NCBI GenBank assembly: GCA_964523005.1
Contig: CAZFZL010000004.1
Span: 1-25,828 of the forward strand
Direction of reading: 5' to 3'
Length of the DNA: 25,828 nt
From: UMGS1307 sp964523005
Lineage (GTDB): Bacteria; Bacillota; Clostridia; Oscillospirales; CAG-382
Position numbers and translations under genes: made by a program. This document shows, piece after piece, positions 9,018-15,895 of the stretch; position 1 is the first letter of the stretch, and the number at the start of each line of letters is the position of its first letter. The notes under the pieces are model-generated. The model was given only the letters and a program-made list of their open reading frames with translations. It had not been told where the DNA came from and did not search any database.

Positions 9018-10142
9018 TTGAAGATCTATACAATAACCTGTCATGATGTATACAATGCCGGCGCGTCGCTTCAGGCGTATGCGCTTGAAAAGTATCTTTC
9101 GGGCTGTCGGGACGGGAATGAGGTCGAAATAATCGACTATAAGCCGCCATATCTGAGCAACCATTATAAGCTGAACACCGTGGGCAATGAAAAATACTCA
9201 GGCTTTTTAATAAAGCAAGCATATCTTGCCGCAAAGCTTCCGGGACGGCTGCTTTCGCTCGTCCGGAAAAAAAGGTTTGATGACTTTTCAAAAAAGTATC
9301 TCGTGCTCACGAAAGAGAAATATACTTCCAACGAGGAACTGAAAGAACGCCTCCCCGAAGGAGATGTGTATTTTGCCGGGAGCGATCAGATATGGAACAC
9401 ACAATTTCCCAATGGGCGTGATAAGGCGTTCTATCTGGATTTTGCGCCGGATAAATCAGTAAAAGCGTCGTATGCCGCCAGCTTTGCGACAAAAACGGTA
9501 GCAGATGAATACACTGCATTCGTAGCACAGATGCTTTCGGGACTTGATTTTGTTTCAACGCGTGAGCAAAGCGGCGTTGAAATAGCTTCGCGTTTGGGCA
9601 GACCCGACACGGTTCATGTGCTCGACCCGGTTTTTCTCCTTGAAAAAGAGGAATGGTACAGCCTGATCCCGGAAAAAACAGAGAAAGCTTTTCAAAAGCC
9701 GTATATTTTCGCTTATGATTTTGACAAAAACGACCGGCTGCTTGAATTTGCATATGAATCAGCAAAAAAACACGGATGTGAGTTATATGTTATATCTTCC
9801 GCAAAACGAGTCAAGCACGGGAAGCGTATCACCAATCCGGGTCCGTTGGAATTTTTAACGCTCGTTAAGAACGCACAAACGGTTGTCTCAAATTCATTCC
9901 ATGCCACGGCTTTTGCGTTGATCTTCAACAGGGATATGTATACTTTCGGGAGAACCGAAAAGATCAATACACGAATGAGCGATCTGCTTTGTGCGTTCGG
10001 CTTGGATGACAGAATGATCGACGACAATAATGCTTTTGAAAAAAAAGCCGCAGACTTTTCATTCGTAAACGAAAAGCTTCGTGAACAAGCTGCCTTTTCA
10101 AAGGGCTTCATCGATACAGTATTGAATAAGGGCATAAAATGA
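9018..10142 (+). CDS. Polysaccharide pyruvyl transferase family protein
   Basis: A 374-residue member of the polysaccharide pyruvyl transferase family (PF04230; relatives CsaB, PssK/WcaK), which attaches a pyruvate ketal from phosphoenolpyruvate to a sugar. The N-terminus MKIYTITCHDVYNAGASLQAY, the central FAGSDQIWN segment, the DPVFLL motif and the late SNSFHATAFALIF motif all fit. The start is a TTG at 9018 with AAAGGATAG (9002-9010) upstream; no nearby in-frame ATG would keep the conserved N-terminus. The gene seems richer in A-runs than its neighbours, which may reflect separate acquisition, but this is a visual impression. It is last in the cluster and would add negative charge to the glycan. 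Some family members have other activities, so pyruvylation is probable rather than proven. Confidence 0.87.
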   Translation: MKIYTITCHDVYNAGASLQAYALEKYLSGCRDGNEVEIIDYKPPYLSNHYKLNTVGNEKYSGFLIKQAYLAAKLPGRLLSLVRKKRFDDFSKKYLVLTKEKYTSNEELKERLPEGDVYFAGSDQIWNTQFPNGRDKAFYLDFAPDKSVKASYAASFATKTVADEYTAFVAQMLSGLDFVSTREQSGVEIASRLGRPDTVHVLDPVFLLEKEEWYSLIPEKTEKAFQKPYIFAYDFDKNDRLLEFAYESAKKHGCELYVISSAKRVKHGKRITNPGPLEFLTLVKNAQTVVSNSFHATAFALIFNRDMYTFGRTEKINTRMSDLLCAFGLDDRMIDDNNAFEKKAADFSFVNEKLREQAAFSKGFIDTVLNKGIK

Positions 10143-10150
10143 GTTCAATC

Positions 10151-10166
10151 CCGGCGTTCTCGCCGG
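10151..10166. other. Small perfect hairpin after the polysaccharide cluster
   Basis: CCGGCG-TTCT-CGCCGG forms a six-base GC stem with a four-base loop nine bases after the pyruvyl transferase stop. It is followed by AAAAACA rather than a T-run, so it is a poor intrinsic terminator on the + strand and has no T-run on the - strand either. It may weakly stall transcription or protect the 3' end of the transcript. Confidence 0.35.
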
Positions 10167-10231
10167 AAAAACATAAGATGAAATAGAAACGCTCGGTAAA
10201 TACGAAAAAGCTTCGTTATATAAAAAAATAA

Positions 10232-10262
10232 TTGCATTTTCTATTGATTTTACGACTATAAT
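10232..10262 (+). promoter_or_regulatory. Sigma-70-type promoter for the zinc-ribbon pair
   Basis: A perfect TATAAT (10257-10262) is preceded by TTGCAT (10232-10237) with a 19-base spacer, slightly longer than ideal. The surroundings are very AT-rich. Transcription would begin near 10274, giving a leader of about 114 bases before the start at 10388. Confidence 0.6.
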
Positions 10263-10304
10263 AATGTACAATATCCGTATAAAAGCGGAAAGATATACGA
10301 AAAG

Positions 10305-10352
10305 AGGCGTTGTTTTTTCGCAGAGGGCCTCACAGCGAGTGAAAAAACGCCT
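10305..10352 (+). promoter_or_regulatory. Structured 5' leader hairpin
   Basis: Two complementary arms enclose a loop in the leader of the zinc-ribbon genes. AGGCG (10305-10309) pairs with CGCCT (10348-10352) and TTTTTTC (10313-10319) pairs with GAAAAAA (10341-10347), leaving a three-base bulge. Inside the loop TCAC...GTGA can form a short inner stem. It is not followed by a T-run and ends 36 bases before the start codon. I do not recognise it as a known riboswitch class; a role in mRNA stability or attenuation is inference. Confidence 0.45.
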
Positions 10353-10387
10353 AAAGCCCGAAAATGTACGAAAGGAATGGTAAAGAA

Positions 10388-10984
10388 ATGATTTGTTCAA
10401 AGCCCGGATGCGGAACCGTTGTTGACGGAAAAAAATTCTGCCCTGCATGCGGCACAAAGGTTGAGCCTGTTGAAACGGCAGATGAAAAAACTGACGCTGA
10501 AATCCCTGCTGTACAGCAAGAGATTCATGAAGAAGTAAAGTCAGAGCCTATACCTCAGCCTGTACCTCAGCCTATACCTCAGCCTGCACCTCAGCCTATA
10601 CCTCAGCCTGCACCTCAGCCCAGACCAGCGCCTCAGGCAAATCAGACTCAGTACGCACAGACGCCGCCTGCGCCTGTTGCACCCGGTAAGGATTCACCCT
10701 ACGCTCCCGTGTCGGTCGGACAGTGGTTCGGAATATTGCTGTTGCTCGCGATACCGTTCGTCAATATCATTATGATAATTGTATGGGCTTGCTCAGCAAA
10801 GAGAAAGAGCCTCGGCAACTTCGCGAAAGCACAGCTTATATGGATGCTTATAGCTGTGATCCTTCTCATCCTCACCTCGATAGTCGTAGCGATCGCAGGA
10901 GCCGCGTTATTCGGTTCGATTGTAGATCAATTCGGCTCGATTGAAGAATGGATTAAGAGCATCATCGACAGCTTCACAGTTTAA
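10388..10984 (+). CDS. Zinc-ribbon membrane protein with proline-rich linker
   Basis: A 198-residue protein. Residues 1-25 form a zinc ribbon with Cys at 3, 8, 18 and 21 (C-x4-C-x9-C-x2-C, ending CPACGTK). A linker of about 75 residues follows, acidic first and then made of P-[IVA]-P-Q repeats. The C-terminal half has two strongly hydrophobic segments (QWFGILLLLAIPFVNIIMII and LIWMLIAVILLILTSIVVAI) separated by a basic loop, so the zinc ribbon is probably cytoplasmic on a membrane anchor. The start at 10388 has AAAGGA (10371-10376) upstream; an in-frame ATG at 10364 lacks a ribosome site and would precede the zinc ribbon with eight unconserved residues. It is co-directional with, and 39 bases before, a second zinc-ribbon membrane protein. 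Function is unknown; such proteins are common in Clostridia. Confidence 0.8.
   Translation: MICSKPGCGTVVDGKKFCPACGTKVEPVETADEKTDAEIPAVQQEIHEEVKSEPIPQPVPQPIPQPAPQPIPQPAPQPRPAPQANQTQYAQTPPAPVAPGKDSPYAPVSVGQWFGILLLLAIPFVNIIMIIVWACSAKRKSLGNFAKAQLIWMLIAVILLILTSIVVAIAGAALFGSIVDQFGSIEEWIKSIIDSFTV
10547..10618 (+). repeat. Six 12-bp in-frame tandem repeats
   Basis: Six consecutive 12-base units of the form CCT(A/G)(T/C)ACCTCAG encode P-[I/V/A]-P-Q. The units alternate, giving a near-perfect 24-base higher-order repeat in the last four. They make up the proline-rich linker of the zinc-ribbon protein. Slippage could change the linker length by multiples of four residues without breaking the frame. Confidence 0.9.
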
Positions 10985-11023
10985 TCACAGAAAAACTAAA
11001 AAATATACTGAAGGAGAATTATT

Positions 11024-11479
11024 ATGGCATTTTGTTCTTCATGCGGCGCACAGTTGTCAGAAAACGAAAAATTCTGCCCCGCGTGCGGTGCCGCACAGGC
11101 TCAGGCTGACCCTAACGCTCAGGCAAATACTCAGCAGGCAGCTCCCGCTCCCCAGACTACAGAGGCATTCTCGAAAAGCGATGTTGAATCCGGCAAGATC
11201 ATCGCAATACTCATGTACATATTCCCGATACTCTTCTTCCTTCCGCTCGTCATGGAGCCGAAGACCGCTTACGGCAAATTCCACGCTAACCAGGCACTCC
11301 TTCTGCTCATACTCGGAGCTGTCGCGGCTATAATCAATGTCATCCCGATACTCGGACAGATCGTATCCGTCGCTGCGTATATATTCTCGTTTGTATGCAT
11401 CATCCTCGGTATAATCAGCGCTGTCAAGGGCGATAAGAAACCGCTTCCGCTTATCGGAAAGATAGTCATAATCAAATAA
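11024..11479 (+). CDS. Zinc-ribbon membrane protein, DUF4870/Tic20-like
   Basis: A 151-residue protein. Residues 1-23 are a zinc ribbon with paired CSSCG and CPACG knuckles (Cys 4, 7, 18 and 21). A low-complexity Ala/Gln/Pro linker follows to about residue 45. Three to four hydrophobic segments then run to the C-terminus, with ESGKIIAILMYIFPILFFLPL and YGKFHANQALLLLILGA resembling the DUF4870 (Tic20-like) membrane domain. AAGGAGA lies close upstream of the ATG. The layout of zinc ribbon, linker and membrane domain is the same as in the preceding gene, suggesting a functional pair. A strong terminator follows 14 bases after the stop. The biochemical role of this family is not established. Confidence 0.82.
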   Translation: MAFCSSCGAQLSENEKFCPACGAAQAQADPNAQANTQQAAPAPQTTEAFSKSDVESGKIIAILMYIFPILFFLPLVMEPKTAYGKFHANQALLLLILGAVAAIINVIPILGQIVSVAAYIFSFVCIILGIISAVKGDKKPLPLIGKIVIIK

Positions 11480-11493
11480 TCAAACGTAAAGAG

Positions 11494-11528
11494 AAAGCCT
11501 GCACAGCCGTGCAGGCTTTCTTTATTTT
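11494..11528. terminator. Bidirectional intrinsic terminator between convergent genes
   Basis: AAAGCCTGCAC (11494-11504) pairs perfectly with GTGCAGGCTTT (11509-11519) around an AGCC loop, and CTTTATTTT follows on the + strand. On the - strand the same hairpin is followed by CTCTTT. It lies between the zinc-ribbon pair (+) and the secreted-protein gene (-) and can serve both. Confidence 0.9.
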
Positions 11529-11538
11529 ACCGTTATTT

Positions 11539-13674
11539 TCACTTAAGATATGTCTCAGGGTCGCTGACGATCTTTTCTATGATCGCCGTTTGCCCCTGCT
11601 CAGTGTACAGATCGACCGATTCGCTGTATTCGGAAAGCTCGGCATTATCGTCGATGATGATTTGCAGAAGGAAGGTCTTCCAAAAGTCGTTGCGGTCGTA
11701 CCAGCATTCGTTGACAGCGATATATTTGTATGCGGTGTCGCCTGTTATGAGGTCGCGAAGCTCCTTGAATGCGTCTGTCTCAAGTATCAGAGCCGTGTCA
11801 TGAAAGAGTGACATGTCTTCCTTCGTCTTTGCTATGAAAACATTCATCATGTTTTCAAAATTCGTATAAACGCCGTCCGGTATATCGGCGAGCGTTGACG
11901 TGAACGAAGCGGTCGGTTCGACGGGCTCCGTCGGGCTGTCGATGTATTCGTCGACGAATGGCTTTGCGTATTTCCAACACAGCTCATTGACTGCCGCGGT
12001 GAACTGCAAGCTCACGCATTTGTTGAAATACGAGGTTTCATACTCGGAATTGCTCGGTTCTATTGCGGCAAGCTCCCCGCTCGGATCGTTTACGGGTAGT
12101 ATGATCGTTGTGCCGTTGTTCAGATAAAGCTCGTAATAAAACAGTGAATCAACCGCGTATAATGTGCTCTGAAGCAAGTACATATCTGCCGTGTGTGCGT
12201 TTTTAAGCATATCGATCAACGCCTTTGCGTCGTCGTCCTTGATGTCTGCAAGCACAACTGAACCGAACTGATCGTTTCCGGTGAGACTGATGACAATATG
12301 ATCCGTGTCAAAATAGCTTTCCGTGAGCTTCCATTTGTGTGGGTCTTTATCCGCAAGCTCAGGTGTCGGTACGCACACGGCGCTGTTTTTGTAAAATACG
12401 CACGTCTGATTAAATATATATCCGTCGGACAGCACGATAAGCGGATATTCAAGCTCAGCGTCCGCAAGAGCCGGATATGAGTAGCTTCTGCTGTAGGGAT
12501 CGTACCAAGCGGTTGAACACGCTTCAAACTCTTCCGCGAGCGCCGCCGCGTACTTCTCTGCGGTATCAAGCTCTCCCTTCGTGTCAATGAGCATAACATA
12601 ACAGTCATTGGCAAACTGAAAATGAGAAGAGATGAAATAAAAGCTTTCTCGCCTCTCATTCTTTATCTCGTCGATCGCGTCACCGAGATACAGCTTTTGC
12701 GAAAATCCATACATACCGGAAAGACTGTCTAAAGTAATATATCCTTTTTCAAACCCGCTGTCGAGCATCAGCAGCCGGTAGCGCACTATAAGCGAAATGT
12801 CGCGTATTTTTTGGAGGTACTGCGCGTTAGCGCTGTTATAGCTGAGCGAGGAATAATCAGTGTGCAGGCATTCTACATAGTGGGATTCGCTTTGCCGGAC
12901 TATATCATCGGGAACAAAACCGTATTCGAACGCGTTCGTCAGACATACGGTGTCGTATGTTTCATACAGCTTTATCGAGTCATTCATCAAAAACAGAACC
13001 TCATCATAGGTCAGTGCATTGTCCGTGCTTTCGTGAAGCGTCTGAGCCTGCTTCTGTGAGAAGAGAGTCAGCGTGGCTCCATCGGCGCTGACGTGGTTGT
13101 AGACACTGAACTTCATCTGCATTTCTGTTTGCGTGGAAGGCGCTTCGCCGGTAAGGCTGAGCACTCTGTTGTCGTAAGCGCTTTGAAAAACATCAAAATC
13201 AAATCCGTCAGTCGCACTGTACCAGTCGGCGGACAGTTGTGTGTAGGAGCTGTCGAGTCTAATGATAAACGCGGTGCCGTCTTCGGAAATAGAAAGCACG
13301 ACGGCTTCAAAAGCGCCGTTGCTGATATGCTCAAACATGAATTTGAGTGCTGACTGTCCCGGTGCGAACGCATCCGCGGACTCTTCAAACGTCATCGCTT
13401 CGTATGAAATCACCACTTCCTTCGCCGCGCTGTCAGATGCAATAAAATCATTGCTTATCCACGAGTTGAGCATGGTGTCGTGTTCGTAGGTCGAAATGTA
13501 TACTGTTTTGGACGGTATTTTTGAGCCGATATAAGGAGTGAAACCGTCCTGCTCATACGGCTGCGCGCTCTCATTCATGGCGAGTGCATACGCGCCGCCC
13601 AGCAGTGCCGCAGAAAAGAGCATTATCGCCGCGAGCGCGAAGGAAAGCGTTCTTACTGTGTTTGTGTTTTTCAT
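11539..13674 (-). CDS. Secreted protein of unknown function in a two-component operon
   Basis: A 711-residue protein I do not recognise. Residues 1-32 form a classic signal peptide: a short positive N-terminus, a hydrophobic core (LSFALAAIMLFSAALLGGAYALA) and a likely signal peptidase I site after ALA. There is no lipobox Cys near the cleavage site and no later membrane segment, LPXTG motif or S-layer repeat, so it is probably released or held non-covalently. The mature part is acidic, rich in Asp, Glu, Ser, Tyr and Phe, with few Cys. Its alternating pattern suggests mixed alpha/beta structure without obvious internal repeats. A Pro/Thr-rich segment (SPTEPVEPTAS) may be a linker before a C-terminal domain. 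AGGAAAGGAAAC lies just upstream of the ATG. It is 50 bases after the sensor kinase gene, so it is likely co-transcribed and could be a target or an extracellular partner of that kinase. Confidence 0.8.
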   Translation of the reverse strand: MKNTNTVRTLSFALAAIMLFSAALLGGAYALAMNESAQPYEQDGFTPYIGSKIPSKTVYISTYEHDTMLNSWISNDFIASDSAAKEVVISYEAMTFEESADAFAPGQSALKFMFEHISNGAFEAVVLSISEDGTAFIIRLDSSYTQLSADWYSATDGFDFDVFQSAYDNRVLSLTGEAPSTQTEMQMKFSVYNHVSADGATLTLFSQKQAQTLHESTDNALTYDEVLFLMNDSIKLYETYDTVCLTNAFEYGFVPDDIVRQSESHYVECLHTDYSSLSYNSANAQYLQKIRDISLIVRYRLLMLDSGFEKGYITLDSLSGMYGFSQKLYLGDAIDEIKNERRESFYFISSHFQFANDCYVMLIDTKGELDTAEKYAAALAEEFEACSTAWYDPYSRSYSYPALADAELEYPLIVLSDGYIFNQTCVFYKNSAVCVPTPELADKDPHKWKLTESYFDTDHIVISLTGNDQFGSVVLADIKDDDAKALIDMLKNAHTADMYLLQSTLYAVDSLFYYELYLNNGTTIILPVNDPSGELAAIEPSNSEYETSYFNKCVSLQFTAAVNELCWKYAKPFVDEYIDSPTEPVEPTASFTSTLADIPDGVYTNFENMMNVFIAKTKEDMSLFHDTALILETDAFKELRDLITGDTAYKYIAVNECWYDRNDFWKTFLLQIIIDDNAELSEYSESVDLYTEQGQTAIIEKIVSDPETYLK

Positions 13675-13724
13675 TTTTGCTGTTTCCTTTCCTGTTTATG
13701 CTCTTATCGTAGCACCCGTTTGTT

Positions 13725-15083
13725 TCAAAGCTGTTGTGAAGTTGTAAAATCGATAAATACTTTCGTGCCTTTTCCGACTTCGGACTCGAAACGCAGCTTC
13801 GCGGAGTGGGAATCGGCGATTTGACTGCACAGTGCAAGCCCCAGCCCCGCGCCGCCTTCGACACGCGAGCGCGATTTGTCGGTGCGATAGAACGGCTCGG
13901 TGATATGTGTGAGCTGTTCAGGTGTCATGCCCTTTCCGTCGTCGGCAACACACGCCGTCTGACCACTGTACGAAAGTGTGATATTTCCGCCGTCGGCACA
14001 GGCCTTGATCGCGTTTTCGACGAGATTGCAAAAGAGCATCGACAGCAGCGTTACATCGCCTTCGACGACGCTGTCTGCGGCGTTCACTGTGATCGTGATG
14101 CCGCGTGCCTTTGCCTTCTGCGAGAGCTTTTCGGACGTATCTTGCAGTACTTCACACAGGTCGACTTTTTTTCGCTCTATGGCGGTTTCACGCAGGAACG
14201 CGGTATCCAGTATTTTTTCGGATATTTTTCTCAGCCGGTCGGTTTCCGTCACTATCCGTCCGGCGGCGTCGTTCTTTTCTTCGTCGGGTACGGCTGCTTT
14301 TTCAATGTATTCCGCATAGCCGCGTATCGATGTGAGCGGTGTACGCATTTCGTGCGCCATATTGTCCACGAGCCTCTGCTTGAGGTGCGCGTCGTCTGCC
14401 AGCTCGTTCATCTGACATCTGACCTTGCCGACCATCTTGTTAAAGCTTTTTGCAAGCGCGGAAAACTCGTCGTTCCCCGTCTCGTCTGCCGCGACCGTCA
14501 TATCGCCGCCGGCGATGGTTTCCGTCGTACTTTTGAGCTTTTCGAGCGGCAGCGACAGCTTCTTGAGTATGAAAAGCAGAATCACAGCCAATAAAACGGA
14601 AACACCGGCAGCCACGAGCGCATATGTTATTATCAGCGAACGAAATTCATCGTCAAGGTCTCCGGCGTAACGCGCATATACGAAGCCGTATTTATCTGCC
14701 GCTGTTCCATGAATGACAACGTATTTTTCGCCGTCTATCCGCAGCGTTTTTACTATACCGCTGTTTTCCTGCACGATAGTGTTCTTGAAGCCGGAGCAGA
14801 CTGCGGAGCCGTCCTCGAAGAAGGCAAGAAGTATGCCGCGCGCTCCATAATGAGCAACATAGGACTGCATCAGAATCGAAGGGCTGTAGCTGTCGGTGAT
14901 ATCCTCGTAATCGCGTTCGAATGACATTACAATGTAGCTTTGCTCTGCCACGCAGGCGTTCTTTGTGTTTTCGGAGCTGCGCTCGTACGTATAATATGCG
15001 AGCACGAACAGCCCGGTGTAAAGGCACGCGAGAAACAACGTGAGAGTGAGGATATATGTTTTCTGCCAGAAGCGCATCTTCAT
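13725..15083 (-). CDS. Membrane sensor histidine kinase (HisKA type)
   Basis: A 452-residue sensor kinase that would autophosphorylate on His and pass the phosphate to the adjacent response regulator. Transmembrane helix 1 spans about residues 9-31, an extracytoplasmic sensor domain about 32-148 and transmembrane helix 2 about 150-173. A HAMP linker follows to about 226. The dimerisation/phosphoacceptor domain has His244 in NMAHEMRTPLTSIRGYAEY. The ATPase domain shows the N box (NLVENAIKA, 353-361), G1 (DDGKGM, 381-386), the F box (EPFYR, 396-400) and G2 (GGAGLGLAL, 410-418). All key residues are present. The start ATG has GGAGGT seven bases upstream, embedded in the end of the regulator gene. 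The sensor domain has no recognisable ligand motif, so the signal is unknown. Confidence 0.94.
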   Translation of the reverse strand: MKMRFWQKTYILTLTLFLACLYTGLFVLAYYTYERSSENTKNACVAEQSYIVMSFERDYEDITDSYSPSILMQSYVAHYGARGILLAFFEDGSAVCSGFKNTIVQENSGIVKTLRIDGEKYVVIHGTAADKYGFVYARYAGDLDDEFRSLIITYALVAAGVSVLLAVILLFILKKLSLPLEKLKSTTETIAGGDMTVAADETGNDEFSALAKSFNKMVGKVRCQMNELADDAHLKQRLVDNMAHEMRTPLTSIRGYAEYIEKAAVPDEEKNDAAGRIVTETDRLRKISEKILDTAFLRETAIERKKVDLCEVLQDTSEKLSQKAKARGITITVNAADSVVEGDVTLLSMLFCNLVENAIKACADGGNITLSYSGQTACVADDGKGMTPEQLTHITEPFYRTDKSRSRVEGGAGLGLALCSQIADSHSAKLRFESEVGKGTKVFIDFTTSQQL

Positions 15084-15086
15084 GCT

Positions 15087-15734
15087 CTATACCTCCAGAC
15101 GGTAGCCGGTTTTATATACTGTTTTAAGCACGCTCTCGATCCCGAGCTTTCTGCGCAGCCGCTGAACGTGTATGTCGACTGTCCTGTTGTCGCCGTCGAA
15201 ATCGTATGTCCATACGAGATAGATAAGCCTGTCGCGCGAAAGCGCCAGATTGCGGTTTGTTATGAACGCTTCGAGCAGCGCGAATTCCTTCGGAGTGAGA
15301 ATTACCTCGGAACCGTCCCTGTACACGCGTTTTCCGTCGAGATCGACCGTGACACCGCTGAATTCAAACGAGTGTGCCGTGCTCTTTGTGCGCCGCAGCA
15401 CTGCATCGACACGTTCTACAAGCTCAAGTATTTCGAACGGTTTGACGATATAATCGTCCGCACCGAGCCGCAGCCCCTTAATCCTGTCGCTGAGCGCGTT
15501 TTTCGCAGTTACGAAGATCACCGGCGTGTCGCCGAGCTGCTTTATTACCTCAAAGCCGGACATGCCCGGCAGCATAACGTCGAGTATAAGCAGATCAAAA
15601 TGCTCCGTCAGCGCCGCGTCAAGCGCCGCGCCGCCGTCAAATACCTGCGTGCATTCGTGCCCGACAAGACACAGATTCTTTTTTACAAGATCGTTTATCT
15701 GCTCTTCGTCCTCGGCTATAAGTAATTTTGCCAT
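15087..15734 (-). CDS. OmpR-family response regulator
   Basis: A 215-residue DNA-binding response regulator. The receiver domain (1-115) has the acidic pocket Glu8-Asp9, phosphoacceptor Asp52 in LILDVMLPGMSG, Thr76 and Lys98 (VKPF). The winged-helix domain (about 122-215) has the usual LTPKEFALLEAF start, a recognition helix region around DNRTVDIHVQRLRRKLG and the closing TVYKTGYRLEV wing. GAGGAGG precedes the ATG. It is the first gene of the operon, three bases before the kinase gene. GTTTC direct repeats 11 bases apart lie about 45 bases upstream and could be its own binding site. Likely targets are its own operon, including the secreted protein; this is inference. Confidence 0.94.
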   Translation of the reverse strand: MAKLLIAEDEEQINDLVKKNLCLVGHECTQVFDGGAALDAALTEHFDLLILDVMLPGMSGFEVIKQLGDTPVIFVTAKNALSDRIKGLRLGADDYIVKPFEILELVERVDAVLRRTKSTAHSFEFSGVTVDLDGKRVYRDGSEVILTPKEFALLEAFITNRNLALSRDRLIYLVWTYDFDGDNRTVDIHVQRLRRKLGIESVLKTVYKTGYRLEV

Positions 15735-15820
15735 TCTTTTCTGCCTCCTCTTTTTTCATCTGTAGTGTACAACGGTTTTGTTTCGAAAATGTTTCAGCAA
15801 AGCCGCGAGCCTGTATATAC

Positions 15821-15893
15821 AAAAGGCCGAAGACTCTGATGTGCCTTCTGTCAAACAGCCCCGGTACACATCATAAAGGTCTTCAGCCTTTTT
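15821..15893 (-). terminator. Large branched terminator hairpin
   Basis: Read on the - strand, AAAAGGC-T-GAAGAC pairs with GTCTTC-G-GCCTTTT. An inner GATGTG/CACATC stem and a small CTGT/ACAG apical stem continue the structure, about 73 bases in all, followed by TTTTGTATAT. It begins three bases after the GNAT stop codon and so ends the leftward operon. The size and multi-segment stem are unusual for a plain terminator. Confidence 0.75.
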
Positions 15894-15895
15894 GT

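Noticed and set aside
10151..10166. Hairpin as an intrinsic terminator of the polysaccharide cluster
   Set aside because: The stem is good but no T-run follows on either strand, so I list it only as a hairpin.
10547..10618. CRISPR-like repeats
   Set aside because: The units are contiguous 12-base in-frame codon repeats with no spacers and no cas genes.
13806..14594. 262-codon + strand frame inside the histidine kinase gene
   Set aside because: It is a shadow of the kinase; the opposite strand carries all the kinase motifs.
14940..15725. 261-codon + strand frame across the kinase and regulator genes
   Set aside because: It spans the junction of two well-supported - strand genes and encodes nothing recognisable.
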